Shown: one piece after another, positions 14,294-21,540 of the stretch
Layout: every line of letters starts with the position of its first letter
Numbering within the stretch: the stretch's first letter is position 1
Virus record (IMG/VR): IMGVR_UViG_3300037092_000018
Location: 1 to 45,564 of that record
DNA from: a virus
Reading direction: 5' to 3' (one strand)
DNA: 45,564 nt
Translations under genes and position numbers: made by a program
The notes under the pieces: model-generated
Told to the model about the DNA's origin: nothing
Database searches by the model: none
The model's input: the letters and a program-made list of their open reading frames with translations, nothing else

Positions 14294-14590
14294 ATGGACG
14301 ACGGAATGCAGTTGCTTCACGTATTGCTGGGAATTACAGGGTGGCACCTGTACGACTTCGGCGATCGCGTCACAAATATGCCAGTGCCGGACACAGGAAT
14401 AAGCGGATTCTTGAATCGGAAGATATTTGGTATCGAGAACGACGACCGAACAAGTTGGAGTTTTCTGGTTATCCCAGCGCACGGGATAAGTATTAAAGCG
14501 CTTCTTGATCAGCTGGAGTATGCCATGGAGAACTCTCGCGGCGATCTGGAAGAGGCTATGCTCAACCCAATTGAGTACGAAGCGTACTAA
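14294..14590 (+). CDS. Hypothetical protein, 98 aa
   Basis: GGACGGAGG (14280-14288) lies 5 bases before ATG 14294. Product MDDGMQLLHVLLGITGWHLY..., mixed alpha/beta with a C-terminal acidic helix. Like the previous gene it is AT-richer than the structural genes around it and may have been inserted together with it. Function unknown. Confidence 0.75.
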   Translation: MDDGMQLLHVLLGITGWHLYDFGDRVTNMPVPDTGISGFLNRKIFGIENDDRTSWSFLVIPAHGISIKALLDQLEYAMENSRGDLEEAMLNPIEYEAY

Positions 14591-14604
14591 AGAACGGAGC
14601 GAAT

Positions 14605-15876
14605 ATGCCAGAGGACGGAATCGCAGCAGTTGCAGAAGCGGTAGAACCTGTCAATGCGGAAGTTGACGCAGGGGAATCAACAGAGTCAACAGGCGCGGAC
14701 GATGGCCATCCGAAGGTCAAAGAGGGCGAGCAGGACCGACAGGACAATCGTCATCAACCTGATGCGCTGAAGAAGCACATTGCTGAATTGCGCCGTCGCG
14801 CCGATGCAATGACCGATCCGGTCGAGAAGAAGGCGGAACTCGACCGGATCAAGTTTCTGTACGACACGAGCGGCAAGGCGCGCGGATACGAGCAGCAATT
14901 CCCAACCGTGCGCGAGGCCCGCGAAGTCAAGGCGCTGCTCGAAGCTGTCGGCGGCCGCGAGGGCGTGCAGCAAATGCAAGCCACGCTCAGCGAAATTGAG
15001 CAGGTGGATCAGGCACTGTCGGCCGGCGATCCGTCCGTGGTCGAGCGGATGTGGGAGGAAGCTCCCGATGGTATGCCGAAGCTCATGCCCGCGCTTCTCG
15101 ACAAGTTTGCCCAGGCCAAGCCGCAGGAGTATGAGCGGTTTATCGCGCCGCGGTCAATCGGCTACCTTGACAACGCCGGCTTCCCACAGGCCTTTGACCG
15201 CATGGTGCAGCTCTATGACGCGGGCAAAACTGAGGACGCCCAGGCCATCCGCAATGAACTGATCCAATGGGTAACTGGCAACCGCCAGCAAGCGCAGCAG
15301 CAGCAGGCTGACCCGGAAGTCGAGCGTTTGCGCGCCGAACTGGCAAAGCGCGACGAGGGGCAGGAGCAGCAAAAGAATGAATCTGCGATAAACGAGGTAA
15401 TCAATTATGCTGGTCCAGCAATTGATCGGGTGGCAGCCCCTATCATTGGAAAGTTTGGATTTACGAAGGATGATTTAAGCGCTTTTCGCCGAGCTGTCTG
15501 GAATCATCTTCAAGATACCAGAAACGAACATCCTGACTACAAGACAATTGGCCCGGCAAAAATTAGGCAAGGACGCGACAAATGGGTCGCATACGCGAAT
15601 CGCTGGACAGATGACAACGCGGAAGCATCAATTCGTGCCGTTCTGAAAACTCCTCCATGGCCACGTATTGCTAGTGCTAAAACACCTGTGGCCGCCGTCA
15701 CAAAATCGCCTGCGCAGGTTTCAGTCCAGCAAGGGAAAGAGCCCGCGCCGAGCGAAATTGACTATAGCAGCAAGGGATTACAGGCCGCGCGCAAGGCCGG
15801 CTTTAAGGACCTGGGCGACATGCTGCTGAGTGGACAGGCTCCAATGAAAAGTGGCGGGATTCGGCGCTGGAGGTAG
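14605..15876 (+). CDS. Scaffold/capsid-assembly-like protein, 423 aa
   Basis: Placed between portal and major capsid, acidic at the N-terminus, and dominated by helix and coiled coil: features of internal scaffolds. The first 55 residues are Glu/Asp/Thr-rich and disordered. Coiled segments follow (ALKKHIAELRRRADAM, REVKALLEAVGG, QQAQQQQADPEVERLRAELA). The C-terminus is basic (SGGIRRWR), as in scaffolds that contact the coat protein. From about 15380 to 15700 the DNA is visibly more AT-rich, suggesting a mosaic join inside the gene. GAACGGAG precedes the ATG. Confidence 0.72.
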   Translation: MPEDGIAAVAEAVEPVNAEVDAGESTESTGADDGHPKVKEGEQDRQDNRHQPDALKKHIAELRRRADAMTDPVEKKAELDRIKFLYDTSGKARGYEQQFPTVREAREVKALLEAVGGREGVQQMQATLSEIEQVDQALSAGDPSVVERMWEEAPDGMPKLMPALLDKFAQAKPQEYERFIAPRSIGYLDNAGFPQAFDRMVQLYDAGKTEDAQAIRNELIQWVTGNRQQAQQQQADPEVERLRAELAKRDEGQEQQKNESAINEVINYAGPAIDRVAAPIIGKFGFTKDDLSAFRRAVWNHLQDTRNEHPDYKTIGPAKIRQGRDKWVAYANRWTDDNAEASIRAVLKTPPWPRIASAKTPVAAVTKSPAQVSVQQGKEPAPSEIDYSSKGLQAARKAGFKDLGDMLLSGQAPMKSGGIRRWR

Positions 15877-15890
15877 TATACTTGGGGTGT

Positions 15891-15908
15891 CGGGAGCGCG
15901 AACTCCCG
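15891..15908 (+). promoter_or_regulatory. Short hairpin between scaffold and methyltransferase genes
   Basis: CGGGAG (15891-15896) and CTCCCG (15903-15908) around a 6-base loop, 32 bases before the methyltransferase start. No T-run follows, so it is not a clear terminator; it may tune the coupling of the inserted gene. Confidence 0.35.
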
Positions 15909-15940
15909 TCCATTCCTAAACAATCCGGAGGCAAGTCCGA

Positions 15941-16744
15941 ATGACACCCTTAAAGCCATACTACCAGCACGCTGGCATTACCATCTACCACGGCGATTGC
16001 CGGGGGATTATCCCTACGCTGAAATTCGACCATTGCTTGACAAGCCCACCATACGATGGTTTACGAGAATACGGCGAAAGTTTTGAGAGGCTTAATTGGC
16101 GCGGAATCATGCAGAACTTGGCGCTGGCTTTACCTGAAGGCGGAACTATTGTTTGGAATGTGGCCGACCAGACTATCGACGGGTCCGAGACGGGAACATC
16201 TTTTCGGCAAGCTTTATGGGCTATGGATTGTGGTCTAAGGCTGCATGACACTATGATTGCGGTGCAGGAAGGAGTCAAATTTCCAGACGCAAACCGCTAT
16301 CATCCAGCATTTGAATATGTGTTCATTTTCTCTAAAGGTGCGCCGCGCCACTTCAATGGAATACGCGACTGGAAGAATAAATACGGCGGCTCAACGATGC
16401 ATGGAACCGACAGACAGAAGAATGGCTCTACGCAAAAGATCAGCGGGCCGGGTAGGCTTATACCGGAGCTAAGTCTAAGGCGCAACTGGTGGATTATATC
16501 CAACGCTTACACTGGTGAGACTTGCGGGCACCCTGCTCCTATGTCGATGCGGCTAGTACGCGATCATTTGACGACATGGAGCGCGCCGGGAGAAATTATA
16601 TTGGACCCCTTCATGGGTAGCGGCACAACGCTGGCAGCGGCCAAGAATTTAGGCCGCAAAGCCATCGGCATTGAGATTGAGGAACGATACTGCGAGATTG
16701 CGGCAAAGCGCCTGAGCCAAGAGGTATTCGACTTCACCGTTTGA
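15941..16744 (+). CDS. Second orphan DNA methyltransferase, beta class, N4-cytosine-type motif, 267 aa
   Basis: Motif IV is LTSPPYDG (about 33-40) and motif I is LDPFMGSGTT (about 221-230). SPPY is common among N4-cytosine methylases of this class, and GHPAPMS (about 196-202) fits them too. The N-terminal 25 and C-terminal 50 residues are nearly the same as in the methyltransferase at 4385-5029, whereas the 180 residues between, which hold target recognition, are unrelated at sight. GGAGG (15927-15931) drives it. It breaks the usual scaffold-capsid adjacency, like a moron gene. No partner endonuclease is visible. Confidence 0.9.
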   Translation: MTPLKPYYQHAGITIYHGDCRGIIPTLKFDHCLTSPPYDGLREYGESFERLNWRGIMQNLALALPEGGTIVWNVADQTIDGSETGTSFRQALWAMDCGLRLHDTMIAVQEGVKFPDANRYHPAFEYVFIFSKGAPRHFNGIRDWKNKYGGSTMHGTDRQKNGSTQKISGPGRLIPELSLRRNWWIISNAYTGETCGHPAPMSMRLVRDHLTTWSAPGEIILDPFMGSGTTLAAAKNLGRKAIGIEIEERYCEIAAKRLSQEVFDFTV

Positions 16745-16775
16745 CAAGATGTGCTAAAATTCCTCCAGCGATGGA
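16733..16775 (+). promoter_or_regulatory. Candidate extended -10 promoter for the capsid gene, with TCCA-N4-TGGA motif
   Basis: Extended -10 TGC-TAAAAT (16752-16760), weak -35 TTCACC (16733-16738) with 16-base spacing. Three bases after the -10 comes TCCAGCGATGGA (16764-16775), an inverted TCCA/TGGA pair. The same arrangement occurs at 27480-27503. This suits strong separate transcription of the capsid gene. Confidence 0.55.
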
Positions 16776-16914
16776 ACCGCGTTAAAAGTTCCCGCCTCCC
16801 TGGCGCAAAAAGGAAACAGTTTCACCCCGGAAGAGGAGCGCAACACTCCTTAAAGTCAATGGCTTCCAGGAATGCAGTAGGGCGAAAGCCTCATCTCATT
16901 TTCTGGAGCATTAA
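16776..16914 (+). other. Non-coding leader of the capsid gene
   Basis: About 140 bases between the predicted capsid promoter and its ATG, long for this genome. It contains small potential stems (GGAG/CTCC near 16834 and GGC-GAAA-GCC near 16883) and a GGAG ribosome-binding site. A frame open through the region lacks a start site and any protein-like composition. A stable 5' UTR boosting capsid mRNA is plausible. Confidence 0.4.
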
Positions 16915-18237
16915 ATGCCTACCCTCAATGAAGCAGCCGCAGAATCTATTGAACTGGAACAGGTAGGGCGTGAAATCGCGCTCTTGTGGCCGACTTTCCG
17001 CGGCCTTTACAATCTCTTCGAGAAGTCCGCGAAGAAAGTCAACATCGCCAATGTGACGCAGGCCGCCGGTGGAACCCGCTCCGCCTGGCGCGAAACCATG
17101 ATTACGCAGGGCGCTTCGGGCATCAGCGTTGGCACCGGCGACGGTTCCTCGTTGGGCTCCGGCACTGGTTCGCAGACCGCATCGTTTGCGATGGCGCCGA
17201 TCTGGGCGTTCAATGTGACGCAGTACACCCGCCTGGCCGAACTGGCCACCAACGGCGCCGAGCGTGCGGTTGAATCCTTCACCAAAACCGAAATTAAGCG
17301 CTCGATCAAGCAGTTCTACAACGGCATCGAAGGCCTGATGAACGGCGATGGCTCTGGAGCGTTTGACCAGATTCCCGCAAACGCCGTCATTACGACCGGC
17401 GGCTCCGGCAACACGACCGCAGTCATCCAGGGCATCCAGTGCGCGGCGGCGTTCGTGGATCAGCAGGTCGTGCAGATCTTCCCCTCTGAGGGCGGCTCGG
17501 CGCGCGGCCCAGCGACCATCGGTATCGTCAGCGTGGTCGAGCAGAAGCTCAATTTCTCGACGGCGCTCCCCGCCGGCACCACGCAGGGCGATTACATCAT
17601 GGTTGCGGGCGCATCCGGCGCGGTTGGTTCGTCCGTTCTCGGCATTCCGTACTGGAATACCAACGGCAACGTCGGCACCAAGGGCGGCCTGATCATGGCC
17701 AATTACCCTGACCGCCTCTCCACCCCGGTCATCAACTTGGGCGGTGCGCAGATTACTCCGAGCGTGGCGCAGAGAGCTTTCGTGCTGCTCACCCGCGCGC
17801 TGGGCGACGACGCCGAGGAACTGGAAAAGGGCGTTTGGTACGGCAAGCCGGACCAGCTCGCCACTATCGCCTCGCAGTGGTACTCGACCATCATCACGCA
17901 GAACAGCGAACCGAAGAGCGAGAGCGTATTTGATCGCGCCCGCGCTGGTATCGGCAAGGAGTTCGGCGAGCGCCCGTTTATCTACTCGAACACGGCCAAG
18001 GCTGGCCGCGCCGACTTGCTGTTCCCTGAAAACTGGTCGCTGGGCGAACTCTGCCCGGTGGGCCTGTACGACTTTGGCGGCGGCAACACGGTGATGCCGG
18101 TTCCTGACATCGGCGGACCTGCGGGGGCAACCTACCTCACGGCCAAGATGTTCGTCTACGAGTGGGGAGGCCAGGTCTGCAATCGCATCCCGCGCCATGG
18201 GCTCTTTGTGACCAACGCCAGCACCATCCAGGTCTAA
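16915..18237 (+). CDS. Major capsid protein, 440 aa
   Basis: Located after scaffold, with its own promoter and leader. Residues 1-110 are rich in Ala/Gly/Ser (ANVTQAAGGTRSAWRETMIT). A long helix follows (AERAVESFTKTEIKRSIKQF, about 120-140), like the spine helix of HK97-fold coat proteins, then beta-rich domains. The sequence QITPSVAQRAFVLLTRALGD and the C-terminal beta segment (ATYLTAKMFVYEWGGQVC) are also consistent with that fold. The length matches common 400-450 aa coat proteins without a cleaved prohead part. I assign it from context and composition. Confidence 0.82.
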   Translation: MPTLNEAAAESIELEQVGREIALLWPTFRGLYNLFEKSAKKVNIANVTQAAGGTRSAWRETMITQGASGISVGTGDGSSLGSGTGSQTASFAMAPIWAFNVTQYTRLAELATNGAERAVESFTKTEIKRSIKQFYNGIEGLMNGDGSGAFDQIPANAVITTGGSGNTTAVIQGIQCAAAFVDQQVVQIFPSEGGSARGPATIGIVSVVEQKLNFSTALPAGTTQGDYIMVAGASGAVGSSVLGIPYWNTNGNVGTKGGLIMANYPDRLSTPVINLGGAQITPSVAQRAFVLLTRALGDDAEELEKGVWYGKPDQLATIASQWYSTIITQNSEPKSESVFDRARAGIGKEFGERPFIYSNTAKAGRADLLFPENWSLGELCPVGLYDFGGGNTVMPVPDIGGPAGATYLTAKMFVYEWGGQVCNRIPRHGLFVTNASTIQV

Positions 18238-18292
18238 ACCAACCGGGGCGGCTTAGCGGCCGCCCCCACAACCTTGGAAGGACGGTTTCAAG

Positions 18293-18637
18293 ATGGAAGT
18301 TCAAGACACGCGCGCAATCAGCGGGAATAAGCAGGACGCTCCCGACGTGGAAATCAATGGAACGGTCGCGGGGTTCGTTCCCGCGTTCGACCGAGTACTC
18401 ATCAAGCGCTTGCCGAAGCCACCCGAGGCGCTGATTATTCGCCCCGAGATTGCGCAGGAGCAGGCCGCACGCGGCTTGATTGTCGCAATCGGCCAGAGCG
18501 AGCATCCTTTGCCGCCGATCGGCGCCATCGCCAGTTTCTCAAAGTTCGCCGAAGAGAAACACTTCGACGATGAGGGCGCGGATGAATATGCGCTCGTCTG
18601 GAACGTGGACATTCGCGGGTGGCACAATGCAGCCTGA
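18293..18637 (+). CDS. GroES-like co-chaperonin, 114 aa
   Basis: After a 25-residue extension the sequence follows GroES: AFDRVLIKRL (31-40, like HDRVLVKR), a mobile-loop segment PPEALIIRPEIAQEQ (43-57) with Leu-Ile-Ile at 47-49 where GroES has Ile-Val-Leu, then ARGLIVAIGQSE (59-70, like RGEVLAVG), ASFSKFAEEK (80-89, like VLFGKYAG) and DEYALVWNVDIRG (97-109, like EEYLILREDDIL). These match in order and spacing. It would replace host GroES on the GroEL ring to fold the adjacent capsid protein, as T4 gp31 does. GGAAGGACGG lies 7 bases upstream. It overlaps the next gene by 11 bases. Confidence 0.78.
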   Translation: MEVQDTRAISGNKQDAPDVEINGTVAGFVPAFDRVLIKRLPKPPEALIIRPEIAQEQAARGLIVAIGQSEHPLPPIGAIASFSKFAEEKHFDDEGADEYALVWNVDIRGWHNAA

Positions 18638-19319
18638 AGTCGAACGCCGACGCTGCCCCGAGCCGTTCCAGGAGTTGCTGACGCGGCGCGTGGGCGTCAA
18701 CAGGTACGGGAAGCCGAACTTCATTCTCGCCTGGGGTCAGACGTTCATGTACACCGCCGGCGGCATCTGGCCTAAGCCGCATGGTGATGGTTATTTCGGA
18801 TACCGCAAACTGCCGCTCTCGAACTCCAGCTTCAGCGGGCGCGGGATGCCTTGCTGGATGATTCTTGAATGGCACCCGCCGGAGGATTACGGCTCCCCGG
18901 CCGCCTACTACTACGACAACCGCGACGAATTGACGGGTTTGCAAACCCTTGGCGAGTACCCGCACCAGGGGCGATATGAAATTGCGTACCGGATGAACTC
19001 GCAGGAGTTCCGCAATGGTCGGCTGGAAGTGCTGAATTACCATCTTGACGGCTGGGTTCTCGATATGCTGATCCCCTGCATTGTCGAAGGCCAAAAAATA
19101 GACATGAGGCGGCGCTTGAGGATGATCCGCGAGGCCGACGAGCGCGAAGAGAAGGCACAGGACCAGAAGATCGACGATGTGCTGCACGCTTGCAAGCGGC
19201 GGCCGCTTCCCTCGCAGATCGACGACAGGGCGCGGCTGATACAGCGGCAAATGAGCGAAATGCTCAAAACCTTCGGGCGCATTCAGCCCGGATTCAAACA
19301 GGGCAGCATCGCTGCCTGA
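18627..19319 (+). CDS. Hypothetical virion-region protein, 230 aa
   Basis: Starts inside the end of the co-chaperonin gene. The first 160 residues are aromatic- and Pro-rich (PNFILAWGQTFMYTAGGIW, WHPPEDYGSPAAYYYD) and probably beta-rich; residues 165-230 are a basic/acidic coiled coil (RRRLRMIREADEREEKAQDQ) ending in a conserved-looking GFKQGSIAA. Lying between capsid and adaptor genes, it may be a head-associated or head-completion factor. I do not recognise the family. Confidence 0.75.
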   Translation: MQPEVERRRCPEPFQELLTRRVGVNRYGKPNFILAWGQTFMYTAGGIWPKPHGDGYFGYRKLPLSNSSFSGRGMPCWMILEWHPPEDYGSPAAYYYDNRDELTGLQTLGEYPHQGRYEIAYRMNSQEFRNGRLEVLNYHLDGWVLDMLIPCIVEGQKIDMRRRLRMIREADEREEKAQDQKIDDVLHACKRRPLPSQIDDRARLIQRQMSEMLKTFGRIQPGFKQGSIAA

Positions 19320-19332
19320 AAAGGACGGTACT

Positions 19333-20253
19333 ATGGCAACGCAGACAATCATCTCGGAACGCAGCAGGCGCATCACGCACGGGCCTATTCAGGACGGCCC
19401 CGGTGCGCAGGAGAAATCAATCTATCTCGACCCCGATCAGATGCGGCACCCGGAATATACGGTCTACCTGCATTCGGTCTCGAAGCGCTCCTTTCAGCAA
19501 CCTCATCCGATTTACCGCAACGTCGTGATTCCGGCGTGTTCAAAGGACGAGCGCTATATCACCTTCATGCGCATCACACACCCCGTCCAGATTGCCACGG
19601 TGGACCCCGACAACGTGAGCGGCCCGATCAAGTGGGTATTCGAGAACGCCAAGAGGTGCGCGCTTTGCGTTTGCAATCCGAGCTATGTCGGCGCCGATCT
19701 TTCCGTTCAAGACAAGGAAATTCCGTTTGAATATCAGATTTCATCGAGCGAAAGCAATCTCACGCAACAGGGCGTCTTTGCCTCGCTGAATGAAGTCCCA
19801 ACCGAAGAAGAGTTGAAGGCGGCCGAGGCGCGGCGCACCACTTATTACAAGGCCATATTTGAGCGCATGAACGGCCTGTTCCGCTCGGACCCGAAGAAGG
19901 CGCAGGATGAACTTGGGCTCGACCATCACCTGGCCGCAGAGATGTTCGCTATCGATGTGGACTGGCACAAGCTCACCACGCCGAAGATCGAATGTCCGAA
20001 CTGCGGCGAGAAGATCAAGGAGGGCATTGCCTTCCACTACTCGAACGGCCAGCGTTGCGTGCTGGATTTCGAGCGCACGTATCTTGCCGGGGCGATCAAG
20101 AAAGAAGACGTGCCCATCGAAAAGCGCTGGTGGAAGGAAGAGAAGAGCAAAGAGCAGCTGCGGCAGGATGCAGTTGCACTCGGAATCGAAGTCGATGCGC
20201 GTTGGTCTGTCGAAACACTTCAGACCAAGATTAACGACGCGCTGACGGCTTAA
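19333..20253 (+). CDS. Hypothetical protein with zinc ribbon, 306 aa
   Basis: AAGGACGG lies 4 bases before the ATG. The N-terminal half is beta-rich (YTVYLHSVSKRSF, YITFMRITHPVQIATV) with CALCVC at 109-114. A helical linker (TEEELKAAEARRTTYYKAIF) leads to a zinc-ribbon half-site ECPNCGEKIKEG (Cys221, Cys224). The last 40 residues look like a small SAP- or HeH-like helix pair (LRQDAVALGIEVDARWSVET). It is probably a structural or assembly protein by position. Not recognised. Confidence 0.74.
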   Translation: MATQTIISERSRRITHGPIQDGPGAQEKSIYLDPDQMRHPEYTVYLHSVSKRSFQQPHPIYRNVVIPACSKDERYITFMRITHPVQIATVDPDNVSGPIKWVFENAKRCALCVCNPSYVGADLSVQDKEIPFEYQISSSESNLTQQGVFASLNEVPTEEELKAAEARRTTYYKAIFERMNGLFRSDPKKAQDELGLDHHLAAEMFAIDVDWHKLTTPKIECPNCGEKIKEGIAFHYSNGQRCVLDFERTYLAGAIKKEDVPIEKRWWKEEKSKEQLRQDAVALGIEVDARWSVETLQTKINDALTA

Positions 20254-20258
20254 CAAGT

Positions 20259-20315
20259 TCTGGGGCGAGAGGGTCGCACCGCGTCCGTCCCGCATAGCTT
20301 CACTCGAACCCCAGA
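20259..20315 (+). promoter_or_regulatory. Stem-loop in the gap before the adaptor gene
   Basis: TCTGGGG (20259-20265) pairs with CCCCAGA (20309-20315), and CGAG (20266-20269) pairs with CTCG (20303-20306) across a 2-base bulge, giving an 11-bp interrupted stem with a 33-base loop. No T-run follows. Possible mRNA processing or stability element. Confidence 0.4.
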
Positions 20316-20332
20316 TTCAATAGGAGCAGCGC

Positions 20333-21163
20333 ATGGCAAATGTCGTCGTAGATGTTTCAAATTTTCCCACCGTAGCCACCATCACAAACTTGGTGCGCAC
20401 GGACATCCGCGATGATATGGCCGGCGCAACCGATACGGTCGGCGAGGGCCAGATCCTCGTCGACAACCTGGCGACCAGCGTCACCATGGCGAACCTCTTC
20501 AACAGCGCCGTGCGCGAAATCTGCCGCAAGTTGCGTATTGTCGGCGCACCAATGCTCATCGCAGACAACTACATCATCGCCAACATACCGCCCATCAATG
20601 GCCCGCAGGGCTTCCAGGTGGCCGATCCAGCCGTGCAGGTGATGATCGGGTTCAACGGCTACTACGACGGCACTGAGTGGCACGCAAACTACGGCCTGCC
20701 GCAAGGCTGCTATCAGGTGTTGCGCTGCTGGGAGCGTCAGACCTCAAGCCAGAACAACTTCCTCGACATGGGCGAACCCTCCAACGGCCTCGCTGGCGTT
20801 TACCAGACAAGCGGCTGGGGTCGCTGGGAGTGGCGGCAGAACATGGTCTGTCTTCCCGGCTCGCTTGATTACCGCGATCTGCGCTTGCGCTACAAGATGA
20901 TATTGAACGCCATGTTTGTGGCCCATGCCGACCCTTCGACAACCTATCTGCCAATAATGGGCTGCGAAGAGGCGGTGGCGCGAATCATCGACCGGCTGTA
21001 TGCGGCGCGACAGGGCGGCACGGTCTACGAGATGCGCAAAGTTGAGGCCGACTCCGCCATCTGGGACTTGCTGAATGAGGAAGTGCAGGGCAAGCAGGGC
21101 GACAACTACCAGACGCTTGCATACGGATCAGAAGCGCCGCCAGTGATAAACGGCGGACGGTAG
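20333..21163 (+). CDS. Candidate head-tail adaptor/virion protein, 276 aa
   Basis: AGGAG at 20322-20326. The N-terminal 75 residues are helical (ITNLVRTDIRDDM, LFNSAVREICRKLRI), as in head-completion adaptors that pack against the portal. The middle is beta/aromatic-rich (WGRWEWRQNMVCLPG, LDYRDLRLRYKMIL), and a helix follows (CEEAVARIIDRLYAARQ). Position after capsid and before tail genes suggests a role like P22 gp4. Family match not certain. Confidence 0.6.
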   Translation: MANVVVDVSNFPTVATITNLVRTDIRDDMAGATDTVGEGQILVDNLATSVTMANLFNSAVREICRKLRIVGAPMLIADNYIIANIPPINGPQGFQVADPAVQVMIGFNGYYDGTEWHANYGLPQGCYQVLRCWERQTSSQNNFLDMGEPSNGLAGVYQTSGWGRWEWRQNMVCLPGSLDYRDLRLRYKMILNAMFVAHADPSTTYLPIMGCEEAVARIIDRLYAARQGGTVYEMRKVEADSAIWDLLNEEVQGKQGDNYQTLAYGSEAPPVINGGR

Positions 21164-21196
21164 CAAACGCACCATCAACCATGAGAGGACGGAAAT

Positions 21197-21454
21197 ATGA
21201 ACCCCTTGGAACAAGCAATCGCAGAGAAAAAAGCACCCTACGAAAAGATGAGAGCGCAGCAAGCCAACTGTGGGCAAGTTGCAGGACTCGGAAATATGTG
21301 CTGCGACAAGCAGGAGACGACACGCGAACGTCTTCAGCGCAGTCTGCGCAATTCCAATGATGAGCATGTTCGCTTGAATCGTGTGATCGATATTCTTGAG
21401 CGTCATCCCGAGTTCGAGGAGTTTCTTGAGGTGCTTCGCTCAGACCTCGTTTAG
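21197..21454 (+). CDS. Hypothetical protein, 85 aa
   Basis: GAGGACGGA lies just before ATG 21197. A helical protein with three central Cys (NCGQVAGLGNMCCDKQ) and a C-terminal coiled region (RLNRVIDILERHPEFEEFLE). The AT-leaning codons resemble the small inserts at 13960-14590, and like them it has the GGACGG-type site. Possibly part of the same set of mobile small genes. Not recognised. Confidence 0.72.
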   Translation: MNPLEQAIAEKKAPYEKMRAQQANCGQVAGLGNMCCDKQETTRERLQRSLRNSNDEHVRLNRVIDILERHPEFEEFLEVLRSDLV

Positions 21455-21493
21455 CCCACCGAGCCGAGAAGGCTCATAACCGCAGCACACGGC

Positions 21494-21540
21494 CGAGGAG
21501 GCCGCCCAACATGGCAAATATCCTGCTCTTGAATCCCTTC
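21494..21540 (+). promoter_or_regulatory. Translation-start region complementary to an early mRNA segment
   Basis: Contains GAGGAG (21495-21500), the ATG at 21511 and the first ten codons. It is complementary to 5868-5914 at 46 of 47 positions, the exception being a G-U pair. If both RNAs exist together, the early message would cover the ribosome-binding site of this late gene. The same segment appears as an inverted repeat in DNA. Confidence 0.9.

Noticed and set aside
16741-16760. TTGACA as -35 for the capsid promoter
   Set aside because: It lies 8 bases before the TAAAAT -10, too close. The extended TGC -10 with TTCACC at 16 bases is a better reading.
16751-16966. 71-codon frame overlapping the capsid leader and start
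   Set aside because: GTG start inside the promoter, no ribosome-binding site, and composition unlike a protein; treated as leader RNA.
16891-18198. 435-codon open frame on the minus strand opposite the capsid gene
   Set aside because: It mirrors the capsid gene codon for codon, has Arg/Gly/His-rich shadow composition and no start context. GC-rich third positions create such frames.
20259-20320. Minus-strand T-arm-like GGTTCGAGT
   Set aside because: The bases around it cannot form a 5-bp T stem or a 7-bp acceptor, so it is not a tRNA gene.
21460-21500. GAGCC/GGCTC and GGCC/GGCC hairpins as terminators before 21511
   Set aside because: No T-run follows either stem and the next gene is part of the same late block.
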